The translations under genes and the position numbers were made by a program. From Tistrella mobilis KA081020-065 (lineage in GTDB: Bacteria; Pseudomonadota; Alphaproteobacteria; Tistrellales; Tistrellaceae), in NCBI RefSeq assembly GCF_000264455.2, contig NC_017956.1, positions 975,501-1,039,500 of the forward strand: 64,000 nt of DNA. Reading direction: 5' to 3'. Below the pieces are notes generated by a model. That model was not told the origin of the DNA and made no database searches. It worked only from the letters and a program-made list of their open reading frames with translations. Within the stretch, counting starts at the first letter, position 1. Every line of letters starts with the position of its first letter. Of the stretch, positions 20,255 to 31,883 are shown one piece after another.

Positions 20255-21630
20255 CAGACACGATCCGTTCCGCAACCGCCGGTCAGGCGCCGCGTCAGAA
20301 GATGCGGCCGGTCCTGCGGGCATTCGCGGTTGCGGCAGTCGGGCTGGTCGTGGGGCTGGGCGGGGCGGGATTGCCTCAGCCGGCCTCGGCGCAGGTGCGC
20401 ATCGACATCACCCGCGGTGTCGTGGAGCCGATGCCGATCGCGATCAGTCCCTTCCTCGCGGTCGATCCCTCGGCGGCACCCTTCGATGCCGACATTCCGG
20501 GTGTGGTCGCGAACGATCTCGCGAGTTCGGGCCTGTTCCGGCCGATCGACCGTGCCGCCTTCCTGCAGGGCCCGGCCGAGATGAACCCGATGCCGGATTT
20601 CGCCGACTGGCGGCAGATCAATGCCCAGGCGCTGGTCACCGGCCAGGTGCGGCGCGAAGGCGATCAGATCGCGGTCGAATTCCGGCTGTGGGACGTGTTC
20701 GGCCAGACCCAGATGGCCGGCGTGGTCTATCGCGTCGATCCCAAGCTCTGGCGCCGCGTCGCCCATATGATCGCCGATCAGATCTATGAGCGGATGACCG
20801 GCGAGGGCGGCTATTTCGATACCCAGATCGTTTATGTCGCGGAAAGCGGCCCGGCCAACAAGCGGGTCAAGCGGCTGGCGATCATGGACCAGGACGGCGC
20901 CAACAACCGCTATCTCACCGATGGGGCGGATCAGGTTCTGACCCCGCGTTTCTCGCCCAACTCGCGCGAGATCACCTATATGGCCTTCAGGGGCCGGCAG
21001 GCGCGGGTGTTCATCTACGACCTGGATACCGGCCGTCAGCGGGTGCTGGGCGACTTCCCGGGCATGACCTTCGCCCCGCGCTTCACCCCCGACGGGCGTG
21101 GCGTGGTGATGTCGATGGCGCGCGACGGCGTGACCTCGATCTATCGCCTCGACACCAATGGCGGGTCGGTGCAGCGGCTGACCTCGTCGCAGGCGATCGA
21201 TACCTCGCCGTCGCTGTCGCCCGACGGGCGGCAGATGACCTTCAATTCCGACCGCTCGGGCGGTCAGCAGATCTATGTGTCCGGTGCCGACGGCTCGGGT
21301 GCCCAGCGCATCAGCTTCGGCAACGGCACCTATGCAACGCCGGTCTGGTCGCCCCGCGGCGATCTGATCGCGTTCACCAAGATGAACCGCGGACGGTTCT
21401 ACATCGGGGTCATGCGCCCCGATGGCAGCGACGAAAGGCTGCTGACGGACGGCTATCTGGTTGAGGGCCCGACCTGGGCGCCCAATGGCCGTGTCCTCGC
21501 CTTCTTCCGTCAAGACCGTCCTGGCGGACCGACCAGACTGTATTCGATCGATATCACGGGATATAACGAGCGGTTGATCGTCACTCCCGGCGAAGCATCG
21601 GATCCGGCGTGGTCGGCCTTGATTCGATGA
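20251..21630 (+). CDS. tolB: Tol-Pal system beta-propeller protein TolB
   Basis: Periplasmic partner of Pal. The 459 residues start with a long N-region and a hydrophobic segment ending at PASAQV (cleavage near 48). A TolB N-terminal domain ([30 protein letters not shown]) precedes a propeller with repeats such as [50 protein letters not shown] and [15 protein letters not shown]. Its start overlaps tolA. Confidence 0.96.
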   Translation: MTDTIRSATAGQAPRQKMRPVLRAFAVAAVGLVVGLGGAGLPQPASAQVRIDITRGVVEPMPIAISPFLAVDPSAAPFDADIPGVVANDLASSGLFRPIDRAAFLQGPAEMNPMPDFADWRQINAQALVTGQVRREGDQIAVEFRLWDVFGQTQMAGVVYRVDPKLWRRVAHMIADQIYERMTGEGGYFDTQIVYVAESGPANKRVKRLAIMDQDGANNRYLTDGADQVLTPRFSPNSREITYMAFRGRQARVFIYDLDTGRQRVLGDFPGMTFAPRFTPDGRGVVMSMARDGVTSIYRLDTNGGSVQRLTSSQAIDTSPSLSPDGRQMTFNSDRSGGQQIYVSGADGSGAQRISFGNGTYATPVWSPRGDLIAFTKMNRGRFYIGVMRPDGSDERLLTDGYLVEGPTWAPNGRVLAFFRQDRPGGPTRLYSIDITGYNERLIVTPGEASDPAWSALIR

Positions 21631-21783
21631 GGTCAATAGTTATACTTTGACTCGTCGTGTGCCTGGCGACCGGGTAGGTCATGACCCTCGCGTGACCTAC
21701 GCTGGCGATTGGAGCGAACGCCGGCCAGGACTGCCTCTCCGCTTTCCGGTGCTCCGACATGTCTCGGATACCTTAGGTAGAAA

Positions 21784-22296
21784 ATGCGCACCAAGATCCT
21801 CACTGCTGTCGCCGCCCTGGCTTTCATGGCCGCCTGCTCGTCCGCGCCGGAAGATACCGGTTCGACCGGCGCCTCGGGTGCGACCTCGTCGTCGTCCTAT
21901 GGCTCGGGCCAGGGCACCGTTTCCACCGGCGCGCAGCCCGGCAGCTGGGAATACGTCCAGCAGACCGCCGGCGACCGCGTCTTCTTCGAGCTGGACAGCT
22001 CGTCGCTGACCGCCGAGGGTCGCCAGACCCTGTCGGTTCAGGCCGATTTCCTCCGCGCCAACCCGGCGCAGCGGATCGTGATCGAGGGTCATGCCGACGA
22101 GCGCGGCACCCGCGAGTACAACCTGGCCCTGGGCGACCGTCGTGCCACCGCCGCCAAGAACTACCTCGTTGCGCTCGGCATCTCGCCGGACCGCATCGAG
22201 ACCATCTCCTACGGCAAGGAGCGTCCGGCCGTCCTCGGTTCCGACGAGGCCGCCTGGGCGCAGAACCGTCGTGCGGTGACCGTGCTGGTCAACTGA
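21784..22296 (+). CDS. pal: peptidoglycan-associated lipoprotein Pal
   Basis: Outer-membrane lipoprotein that binds peptidoglycan through an OmpA-like domain. The 170 residues have a lipoprotein signal peptide with lipobox FMAAC (Cys18), a Ser/Thr/Gly-rich tether, and the OmpA fold from about residue 60 (RVFFELDSSSLT, IEGHADERGTREYNLALGDRRA). It is downstream of tolB by 153 bases, so a separate promoter or processing is possible. Confidence 0.96.
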   Translation: MRTKILTAVAALAFMAACSSAPEDTGSTGASGATSSSSYGSGQGTVSTGAQPGSWEYVQQTAGDRVFFELDSSSLTAEGRQTLSVQADFLRANPAQRIVIEGHADERGTREYNLALGDRRATAAKNYLVALGISPDRIETISYGKERPAVLGSDEAAWAQNRRAVTVLVN

Positions 22297-22351
22297 CGAC
22301 GGCATCCGGCCAGGCCGGATTCCTGCAAGGTCCGCTCCGACCTCGATCGGC

Positions 22352-22410
22352 GGCCGGTGTTTCCCGCGACCAACGGGAAGCACCGGCCGTCGGCCGTTTT
22401 TGCCGTTTTT
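22352..22410 (+). terminator. Rho-independent terminator after pal
   Basis: A 15-bp stem (22352-22366 with 22374-22388, one G-U pair) is followed by two T runs (GTTTTTGCCGTTTTT). This is one of the strongest terminators in the window. Confidence 0.85.
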
Positions 22411-22512
22411 ACTGCGGCAGTTTCCCCGTGGCAGTCTTTCTGACGCCCCACAGCCTGCGCTATAAGGGACGGGCTCGTCCGTCTTCTTCTCCCCATCGAG
22501 GCATCGACCACC

Positions 22513-23508
22513 ATGTCCGTTCCCGCGACCCGGTCCCGTCCGTCCGGCCTGAAGCGCCGCCTCGTCGGCGGCACCGCCCTGGTGATGACGACCCTGGCTC
22601 TGCTGGTGGTCGACCGGCCCGATGCCGGCGCGCAGCAGCAGGGCAGTCTGCCCCCCGCCGCGCTCGGCGCCTTCGACGGCCGGCTGAGCGGGGTGGAAGA
22701 GACCCAGCGCCGCCATACCGGGCGGATCGAGGAGCTGGAATTCCGCATGCGCCGGCTGGAAGAGCGGGTCGACGGGCTGGAGCGCAATCTGAACGACCGT
22801 CTGGGCCGCATCGAGCAGATGCTTCAGAACGGCGCGGCCGCCGGCGCTGCTGCGGGTACGGGCGATGCGACCGGCATGACCCCGGGTGCTGCGGCACCGG
22901 CCGATGCTGCGCCGGGGCAGGGCCAGGCGGCAGGACAGGGCCAGGCAGCAGGGCAGGGCGAGGCGCCGCGCAGCGGGGCCGTGCAGCCGCTCGGCACCAT
23001 CACCACCCGGCGTGATGCGGCCGGCAATTCCGTGACCACCACCGAGGCCGCGCCCTCGCAGCCGACCCCGCCGCCGGTCGCGGGCGGAGAGGCGGCCAAG
23101 ACCCGGGCCGCGTCGATCCAGTCCGAGCAGGAACTCTATCGCTACGGTCTCGACCTGCTGCTCAAGGATCGCGACTATGCCGGCGCCGAGGTGGCGTTCA
23201 ACGAGCTGATCCAGCGCTTCAAGCAGGGTGAGCTGGTCGGCAATGCCTATTACTGGCTGGGTGAGACCTATTACGCCCAGGGCCAGTACGACCGGGCCGC
23301 CCTGACCTTCGGTGAGGGCGTCACCAGCCACGACAAGAGCAGCAAGGCCCCCGACATGGTGCTGAAGCTGGGCATGAGCTTCGCGGCGCTGAACCGCAAG
23401 GACGATGCCTGCGGCGCCTATTCGATCCTGAACCGCAAATTCCCCAACGCGCCGGCCAATATCAAGGTGCTGACCGAGCGTGAGCAGAAGAAGCTCGGCT
23501 GCGGCTGA
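22513..23508 (+). CDS. cpoB: cell division coordinator CpoB (YbgF)
   Basis: Periplasmic TPR protein that coordinates Tol-Pal constriction with peptidoglycan synthesis. The 331 residues have an N-terminal signal/anchor (about 20-42) and a coiled-coil trimerisation segment (IEELEFRMRRLEERVDGLE near 70-100). A low-complexity Gly/Gln/Ala stretch (near 130-155) and C-terminal TPR repeats (YRYGLDLLLKDRDYAGAE, NAYYWLGETYYAQGQYDRA) follow. It is downstream of the pal terminator and four bases before tilS. Confidence 0.92.
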   Translation: MSVPATRSRPSGLKRRLVGGTALVMTTLALLVVDRPDAGAQQQGSLPPAALGAFDGRLSGVEETQRRHTGRIEELEFRMRRLEERVDGLERNLNDRLGRIEQMLQNGAAAGAAAGTGDATGMTPGAAAPADAAPGQGQAAGQGQAAGQGEAPRSGAVQPLGTITTRRDAAGNSVTTTEAAPSQPTPPPVAGGEAAKTRAASIQSEQELYRYGLDLLLKDRDYAGAEVAFNELIQRFKQGELVGNAYYWLGETYYAQGQYDRAALTFGEGVTSHDKSSKAPDMVLKLGMSFAALNRKDDACGAYSILNRKFPNAPANIKVLTEREQKKLGCG

Positions 23509-23512
23509 GCCG

Positions 23513-24990
23513 GTGGCGGACGACGATATCGGGGCCTGCTTCGCCCGGGCCATGGCGGCGGCCGGCTGCGCGGAACCGGCGCCACATCTGGCCGTGGCGC
23601 TTTCCGGCGGGCCCGACAGTCTGGGCCTGACCCTGCTTGCCCGCGACTGGGCCGCGGCACGCGGCGGACGGGTCCTGGCCCTTGTGGTCGACCACGGCCT
23701 CCGTGCCGGCAGTGCCGGGGATGCCCGGCGGGCGGCGGCGCTGGCGGCTGCGGCCGGGGTGCCGGCGCGGATCCTGACCTTCGCCCCCGGCGCGATCGGC
23801 ATGACGGGGATTGAGGCCGGGGCACGCGCCGCCCGCTATGCCGCCCTCACCGATGCCTGCCGGGCGGCGGGCATCCTGCATCTGTTGACCGGCCACAGCC
23901 TGGATGACCAGGCCGAAACCGTGCTGATCCGCCTCGGCCGCGGCAGCGGCGTCGACGGGTTGGCGGCCATGCCGCCGGTCCGGCCCGAAGACGGCATCCG
24001 CCTGATCCGGCCGGTGCTCGGCATCCGCCGCGCAAGCCTTGCGGCGGTGGTGGCGGCGGCAGGGCTCACCCCCCTGCACGATCCGATGAATGATGACGAC
24101 CGGGTGCAGCGCGTGCGTCTGCGCGCCGCGGCGACCGCCGCCGCCCTTGAAGGTGCCGGGCTCGATCCCGCCCGGGTGGTTCAGTCCGCCGCCCGTGCCG
24201 CGGCGGCCAGGGCCGCCCTTGATGCGCAGATGCTCAGGGTCGCCTTCCGCGGCGGGTTGCGCCTGCATGTCTGGGGCGGGGCGGAACTGCCGCTGGCGCT
24301 GTTTGCCGACCCCGATCTTTCGGCGCCGGGGCTGGAGGATGACCTGCCCGAACGGCTGGTCGGGCGGCTGGCCATGGTGGTGGGCGGGCAGGACCTGCCG
24401 CCGCGTGGCGCCGCCGCGGCCCGGCTCGCCGCCGATCTGGTGGCGATGGCGCGCAGCCGGGCGGGGGGCGACCATCTGCCGCAGAGCGGGCGGGGACAAG
24501 GCGGGCGCACGCTGGGGGGCTGCCGGTTTCTCTGGGGCGGGCGCAGGCTTCTGGTGCTGCGGGAGCCGCGGGCGATCGAAGCGCCCCGGGCGGTGAGGCC
24601 GGGGGAGGTGCTGCATTGGGATGGGCGTTTCATGGTTGTCGTTCCCGATACGCCGGCATGTCGCGCCGCCGCCGATGACGGCCGCCTGCGGCTTCGGGCG
24701 ATGGGGGAGGATCTGGCCCGACGCCTGGGCGAGGCGGCGCCGGCCGCGGCGGCATGGCTGCGCGCCCGTGTCGCTCCGCGGGCGATCGCGTCGCTGCCCG
24801 TGCTCACGCGACTTGACGTACCCCTCGCGTTCCCCCACTTAACAGAGAGCATCCGCAGGGAGGCTGCGGAGGACGAAACCCTTGCCCACTCCACTTTCCG
24901 GGCATGGTTCGCGCCATCCCGTCCGCTCGACGGTGACGGCGTCTTCTGGGCGATGGCGGGCGAACATTCGGCAGGAAAGAGACCTCGGTC

Positions 24991-24994
<4 letters not shown>
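23513..24994 (+). CDS. tilS: tRNA(Ile)-lysidine synthase
   Basis: Modifies C34 of tRNA-Ile(CAU) to lysidine so that it reads AUA. The 493 residues show the PP-loop [11 protein letters not shown] (about 28-38), [10 protein letters not shown] and [25 protein letters not shown] variable C-terminal region follows. The start is uncertain: GTG 23513 lies 5 bases after the cpoB stop and is chosen over GTG 23480, which is inside cpoB. Its end overlaps ftsH (GTGA), the common tilS-ftsH pairing. Confidence 0.92.
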
Positions 24995-26934
<1,940 letters not shown>

Positions 26935-26960
26935 TCAACCGACCGGACCAGGACACGACC

Positions 26961-28166
26961 TTGGCCCATGACCTGCCTGCCAACGCTGCGGCCGCATCTT
27001 CGGATGCGGCCGCAGCCGCGTCTCTGGAGACCCGCATCCGCGAGGGCGATGCGGGTCTTCGTCTGTATGCCCGCCCCTTCGGTTTTGCGCCGGTCGCGGT
27101 CACCCCGGGGGCGGGGCTTCTGAAACCCGCCACGCGCCTGCCGGGGCCGGGCTTCCGGCGCCTGGCGGGCGGTTGGCTCGCCTTCGACATGGTGGAGCTG
27201 CTCTGGCGGGGCGGGGAGGGCCGCCCGGGGCGGGTGGTGCTGCCGGTAGAGGCGGCACTCAGGCTCGCCGACCGGGTGATGGAATATCCGGGTGGCCGGC
27301 GTCTGGCCCGGCGTCTGCGGGCGCTGGAGGCCCCCCGCCAGCGCTTTGCCGGGCTCGATCTGCAGCGCCGCGCCCGGGTGATGGCGATCGTGAACGTCAC
27401 GCCCGACAGTTTTTCGGATGGCGGCGACGCCTTTGCGCCCGCCGATGCCGCAGCGGCCGTCCGCCGGGCGCTGGCCGATGGCGCCGATCTGCTGGATCTG
27501 GGCGCCGAATCGACCCGCCCCGGCGCCGCCGATATCGACCCGGCCGAAGAGATCCGGCGGCTGGATCCGGCGCTGGACGAGGCGTCGGCCGCCGGGGCCG
27601 TGGTCTCGGTCGATACCCGCAAGGGCGCCGTGATGCACCATGCCGCCGGCCGCGGTGCCGCCATCGCCAACGATGTCAGCGGCTTCACCTACGACCCCGC
27701 GGCGGCGGGGGTGGTGGCACAGACGGGGCTCTCGGCCGTTGCCATGCATATGCGCGGCACGCCGGAAACCATGCAGCAGCTGACCGGCTATGACGATGTG
27801 GTGCTCGATGTCTTCGACGAACTCGAGGATCGGCTGGTCCTGCTCGACGAGGCGGGGGTGTCGCCGGGGCAGGTGGCGGTCGATCCCGGGATCGGATTTT
27901 CAAAGACGGTGGACCAGAATCTCGCTCTGTTGCATAACCTGTCGATCTTTCACGGCCTTGGCCGCCCCCTGCTGATCGGCGTGTCGCGCAAGAGCTTCAT
28001 CGGCCGGATCACCGGCGAAGAGGCGCCCCGGGCGCGTGTGCCGGGCTCGCTTGCCGCCGCTCTGCTCGCGGTCGGCCAGGGCGCCCAGATCGTGAGGGTG
28101 CATGACGTGGCTGAAACGGTTCAGGCGCTGGTGGTCGGCCAGGCAATCGGCCGCGGCCGGGCGTAG
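26961..28166 (+). CDS. folP: dihydropteroate synthase with N-terminal extension
   Basis: Condenses p-aminobenzoate with dihydropterin pyrophosphate in folate synthesis. The DHPS barrel begins near residue 137 (VMAIVNVTPDSFSDGGDAF) and includes DLGAESTRPGA, SVDTRKGAV, ANDVSGFTYD, VDPGIGFSKTVDQN and IGVSRKSFIG. The first 135 residues are extra compared with the usual 270-290-residue enzyme. They begin Ala-rich and then form a compact-looking segment (LYARPFGFAPVAVTPG, WLAFDMVELLWRG). TTG 26961 is the likely start, after AGGACACGACC. It lies 26 bases after ftsH, as is common in alphaproteobacteria. Confidence 0.93.
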   Translation: MAHDLPANAAAASSDAAAAASLETRIREGDAGLRLYARPFGFAPVAVTPGAGLLKPATRLPGPGFRRLAGGWLAFDMVELLWRGGEGRPGRVVLPVEAALRLADRVMEYPGGRRLARRLRALEAPRQRFAGLDLQRRARVMAIVNVTPDSFSDGGDAFAPADAAAAVRRALADGADLLDLGAESTRPGAADIDPAEEIRRLDPALDEASAAGAVVSVDTRKGAVMHHAAGRGAAIANDVSGFTYDPAAAGVVAQTGLSAVAMHMRGTPETMQQLTGYDDVVLDVFDELEDRLVLLDEAGVSPGQVAVDPGIGFSKTVDQNLALLHNLSIFHGLGRPLLIGVSRKSFIGRITGEEAPRARVPGSLAAALLAVGQGAQIVRVHDVAETVQALVVGQAIGRGRA

Positions 28167-28325
28167 GGCCGCCCGCGCCGCCGCCCGGCGGCGCCCGGCC
28201 GATGCTGCGGCATCGGTCGTCGCACCACCATCGGGCCCCTGTGCGGGGCCAAGCCTTGCCCATCCGCCCGCCGGCCAGCCCGGCGCGGAGGGCCCTCGGG
28301 ACCAGGACATTCGGGTGATCTGATC

Positions 28326-29681
28326 ATGGCGCGACGTTATTTCGGCACCGACGGCATTCGTGGCCAGGCCAACGCCTGGCCGATGACGGCCGAGGTGGCG
28401 CTCCGGGTCGGTGTCGCCACCGGCATGCATTTCCGCTCTGCCCGCGCACGCACCCGGGTGGTGATCGGCAAGGACACGCGGCTGTCGGGCTACATGATCG
28501 AGCCGGCGCTGACCGCGGGCTTCGTCTCGGCCGGCTGCGATGTCTTCCTGGTCGGCCCGATCCCGACGCCGGCGATCGCCATGCTCACCCGGTCGATGCG
28601 CTGCGATCTGGGGGTGATGATTTCGGCCTCGCACAACCCCTTCGCCGATAACGGCATCAAGCTGTTCGGCCCCGACGGCTACAAGCTGTCCGACGAGGTT
28701 CAGGCCGAGATCGAGGCGATGATGGACGGGCCGCAGGATGGCGGGCTGGCGGCACCCGAGAAACTCGGCCGCGCCCGCCGGCTCGATACCGCCCGCGACC
28801 GCTATATCGAGGCGATCAAGGGCACGCTGCCGCGGGGCCTCAGGCTCGACGGGCTGAAGGTTGCGGTCGATTGCGCCAATGGTGCCGCCTATGCCGTCGC
28901 CCCCACCATCCTGTGGGAGCTGGGCGCCGAGGTCACGGCGATCGGCGTGGAGCCCGACGGCTTCAACATCAATCGCGACTGCGGCTCCACCGCGCCGGAG
29001 GCGCTGGCGCGAACGGTGGTGGAGAAGGGCTGCGATATCGGCATTGCGCTCGACGGCGATGCCGACCGGGTGATCGTGGTCGACGAGGCCGGCCATCAGG
29101 TCGATGGCGACCAGCTCATGGCGTTGATCGCCTCCAGCTGGGCGAAGCGCGGCCGGCTGACCGGCGGCGGGATCGTGGCCACGGTCATGTCGAATATGGG
29201 GCTGGAGCGCTATCTGGAGGCCCGCGGCCTCACCCTGGTGCGCACACAGGTCGGCGACCGCTATGTGGGCGAGCGCATGCGCGCCGACGGCTACAATGTC
29301 GGTGGCGAGCAGTCGGGCCACATGATCTTCAGCGACTATGCCACCACGGGCGACGGGCTGGTCGCCGCCTTGCAGGTGCTGGCGGTGATGGTGGAGGAGG
29401 GGATCAGCGCCTCTGCCGCCACCCGCCGCTTCGACCCCTGGCCGCAGCTGCTGCGCAATGTCCGCTATGCCGGCCAGGCGCCGACGGTCGACGACGCGGT
29501 GGTTCGGGTGATCGCGGAGGAAACCGCGCGGCTGGACGGCCATGGCCGCATTCTGATCCGCCCCTCGGGCACCGAACCGTTGATCCGGGTCATGGCGGAA
29601 GCCGATGATCCCGTCCTGGTGGAACAGGTCGTCGGTCGCATCGTCGAAGTGATGGAACGGGTGGCCACGCGACCTGAATGA
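28326..29681 (+). CDS. glmM: phosphoglucosamine mutase
   Basis: Converts glucosamine 6-phosphate to glucosamine 1-phosphate for UDP-GlcNAc synthesis. The 451 residues carry YFGTDGIRG at the N-terminus, the active-serine loop [14 protein letters not shown] (Ser near 102), the metal motif DGDADRVIV near 243, and [12 protein letters not shown] near 410. It is downstream of folP with a 159-base gap, matching folP-glmM order elsewhere. Confidence 0.97.
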   Translation: MARRYFGTDGIRGQANAWPMTAEVALRVGVATGMHFRSARARTRVVIGKDTRLSGYMIEPALTAGFVSAGCDVFLVGPIPTPAIAMLTRSMRCDLGVMISASHNPFADNGIKLFGPDGYKLSDEVQAEIEAMMDGPQDGGLAAPEKLGRARRLDTARDRYIEAIKGTLPRGLRLDGLKVAVDCANGAAYAVAPTILWELGAEVTAIGVEPDGFNINRDCGSTAPEALARTVVEKGCDIGIALDGDADRVIVVDEAGHQVDGDQLMALIASSWAKRGRLTGGGIVATVMSNMGLERYLEARGLTLVRTQVGDRYVGERMRADGYNVGGEQSGHMIFSDYATTGDGLVAALQVLAVMVEEGISASAATRRFDPWPQLLRNVRYAGQAPTVDDAVVRVIAEETARLDGHGRILIRPSGTEPLIRVMAEADDPVLVEQVVGRIVEVMERVATRPE

Positions 29682-29697
29682 TCTGCATGGAAGGGGT

Positions 29698-29756
29698 GGA
29701 AGCGTTAACTTTCGGCCCGCTAACATCATGCCAGACAAAGGTGGAGGAACGCTTCC
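29698..29756. repeat. inverted repeat upstream of thiD-like gene
   Basis: GGAAGCGTT (29698-29706) and AACGCTTCC (29748-29756) pair perfectly across a 41-base loop. It could be a weak terminator of glmM or a leader structure for the thiD pair. No TPP-riboswitch core was found. Confidence 0.35.
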
Positions 29757-29833
29757 GCCGGATCATGTGAACGGGCACCGCCGGCCGGGGGCTGTCGGAC
29801 CGGAACCGTCAGGGTAGGGGAAAGGGCAGTCCG

Positions 29834-30673
29834 ATGACGGGTGCTTCATCTGCGACGGCGATGCCGCGGCTGCTCAGCGTGGACCACGGCGATCCCGAAG
29901 GCCGGGGAGGTATCGCCTTCGACCTGAAGCTCGCCACCGCCTGCGGGGTCTATGCGGCGAGCACGGTGACGGCCATCGTCGCCGATGGCGAGGCGATGCC
30001 GGTGCCGGCCGACATCGTCGGCGGTCAGCTCAGGGCGGTGATGGAAGATATCGGCGCCGATGCCCTGCGCATCGGCCGGGTGACCGAGACCGACCAGCTG
30101 CTGGCGGTGTCGGAAGTGGTGGAACATCTGGGCCATGGCGTGCCGCTGATCCTGGATCCGGTGCTGGTCGATGCCACCGGCCGCCATCTGATGAACCGCG
30201 ATGCGCTGCAGGTGCTGAAGGCCCGTCTGGTGGTCCGCGCCCAGGCGCTGATCCTGGATCTGGCCGCGGCCGAAATGATGGTCGGGCGCGAAATCCGCCA
30301 TGTCGACGGGCTGATCGATGCGGTGGCCACGCTGGCGAGCCTGGGGCCCGAGCAGGTGGTGGTGGCCGGCGGTCCCGCCTTCGGCATCGCCATGCTCGCC
30401 GATGACGATATCGACCTGATCGCCGATGAAGGCCTGGCGGCCGGGCCGCTGGGCGGGCCGCCGATCGGGCTTGCGACCGCGGTCGCCATGGGCGCGATCC
30501 GGGGGCTCGACGCAAGGCGGTCGTGGCGGCATCATGCCGAGCTGATCCGGGCGACGGTGGCAGCCGATCCGGCTGCGCGCGCCGCGGCCGGCTCTCATCC
30601 CTTCACCGACCTGCATGCCGCTTTCCGGGCGGTGACGCCCGACGATCCCGCCGGCGAGGAGACCTGCCCGTGA
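29834..30673 (+). CDS. ThiD-like protein lacking catalytic motifs (predicted pseudoenzyme)
   Basis: The 279 residues align in order with the HMP-P kinase encoded next to it: GGIAFDLKLATACGVYAASTVTAI, ILDPVLVDATGRHLMNRDAL and VVAGGPAFG. However, the substrate loop GSDSGGGAGIQAD is replaced by SVDHGDPEGRGGIAFD. The anion-hole motif HGTGCTTASAIAAG becomes LGGPPIGLATAVAMG, with the catalytic Cys lost. The lysine-containing PVMVAKGGHRL is PVLVDATGRHL. It is probably not an active kinase. The stop overlaps the GTG start of the real thiD (GTGA), so the two are co-translated. A role as partner or regulator of ThiD is inference. Confidence 0.75.
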   Translation: MTGASSATAMPRLLSVDHGDPEGRGGIAFDLKLATACGVYAASTVTAIVADGEAMPVPADIVGGQLRAVMEDIGADALRIGRVTETDQLLAVSEVVEHLGHGVPLILDPVLVDATGRHLMNRDALQVLKARLVVRAQALILDLAAAEMMVGREIRHVDGLIDAVATLASLGPEQVVVAGGPAFGIAMLADDDIDLIADEGLAAGPLGGPPIGLATAVAMGAIRGLDARRSWRHHAELIRATVAADPAARAAAGSHPFTDLHAAFRAVTPDDPAGEETCP

Positions 30674-31515
30674 CCACCAGCCTGCCGCGTGTGCCCAGCT
30701 TGCCACGTGTGTTGATCATCGCCGGGTCTGATTCCGGCGGCGGGGCCGGCATCCAGGCCGACGTCAAGACCACGCTGGCACTGGGTGCCGACGGCTGCCC
30801 GGCGATCACCGCGCTCACCGTTCAGAACACGTTGGGGGTGACGGGTGTCTGGGAAGTGCCGGCCCCGGCCCTGATCGCCGAGATCGACGCGGTGCTGGCC
30901 GGCGGTGTCGCCGCGGCCAAGACCGGCATGCTCCATTCGGCCGAAGTGATCCGGACGGTTGTCGAGCGGCTGGATCCGGCGCTGGCAGGCGGCCTCGATC
31001 TGGTGGTCGACCCGGTGATGGTCGCCAAGGGCGGCCACCGGCTGCTGCGCGCCGATGCGGTAGAGGCGCTGAAGGCCCTGATGCTGCCGCGGGCGGCCGT
31101 GGTGACCCCGAACCTGCCCGAGGCCGAGGTGCTGACCGGCCTTGCCGTCACCGACCCGGCCTCGATGATCCAGGCCGGCCGCAGCCTGATCGCCCAGGGC
31201 GCCCGCGCCGCGCTGATCAAGGGCGGCCATATGGACGGGCCGGTGCTGGTCGACATGCTGGTGACGCCCGCCCCCGAAGGCGGCCTCAAGGTGCTGCGCT
31301 TCGAAAGCGCCCGGATCGACAGCCGCCATACCCACGGCACCGGCTGCACCACCGCCAGCGCCATTGCCGCCGGCCTTGCCCGCGGCCGGCCCATGGCCGA
31401 AGCCGTGGCGGTGGCGCGGTCCTATGTCCGCCAGGCCATGCTGGCGGCGCCCGGACTGGGCCATGGCCATGGCCCGCTTCGCCACGACTGGAACCGGATG
31501 GTGGCGGCTTTGTGA
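30670..31515 (+). CDS. thiD: hydroxymethylpyrimidine / phosphomethylpyrimidine kinase
   Basis: Phosphorylates HMP and HMP-P for thiamin synthesis and salvage. The 281 residues contain LIIAGSDSGGGAGIQADVKT near the N-terminus, ALTVQNTLGVTGVW, DPVMVAKGGHRLL, TPNLPEAEVLTG and the anion-hole motif HGTGCTTASAIAAGLA near 223-238. GTG 30670 overlaps the stop of the degenerate paralogue. No thiE or other thiamin gene lies nearby. Confidence 0.95.
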   Translation: MTTSLPRVPSLPRVLIIAGSDSGGGAGIQADVKTTLALGADGCPAITALTVQNTLGVTGVWEVPAPALIAEIDAVLAGGVAAAKTGMLHSAEVIRTVVERLDPALAGGLDLVVDPVMVAKGGHRLLRADAVEALKALMLPRAAVVTPNLPEAEVLTGLAVTDPASMIQAGRSLIAQGARAALIKGGHMDGPVLVDMLVTPAPEGGLKVLRFESARIDSRHTHGTGCTTASAIAAGLARGRPMAEAVAVARSYVRQAMLAAPGLGHGHGPLRHDWNRMVAAL

Positions 31516-31883
31516 CAGCCGATCACCCATAACGACGTTATGGTGAAACTGACGGTGGGGGCGCGCCAGGTTGGCATCCGGCGGCCAAGGCGTGTAAGGT
31601 GAACGAATGGGGCACGGGCATCGCCGTCCGGCGGCAGCACGGGCCCCGTTATTGTTTTGCCTGTCGCCTGCCCTTTTACCCATCGTCTACCCTTTCCCCT
31701 GTCGTCGCGGAACCTTGCCAGATGTCGAGCGGTCCGTCAGAGAAGCCGGAGCGGGGCGATCCCTCAGCGCCGGTTGAAGCCAGCACACTGGTCCGGTTCA
31801 CCCCGACCAGGCCTCCCACCACTGCGGGAGGGGCCTCGACGACCGCCACCCGATCCCAACGTTCCGAGACCTCCGGCCGCCGC
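31516..31883. other. intergenic region thiD / PhzF-like gene
   Basis: Begins with a hairpin, CCATAAC-GAC-GTTATGG (31527-31543), just after thiD and probably its terminator. From 31722 the PhzF-like frame is open and could extend upstream by 54 residues, but the extension is Pro/Ser/Thr-rich and not family-like. Nothing else is recognised. Confidence 0.5.

Noticed and set aside
29682-29833. TPP riboswitch before the thiD pair
   Set aside because: The conserved CUGAGA and ACCUGAUCUGG-type cores are absent.
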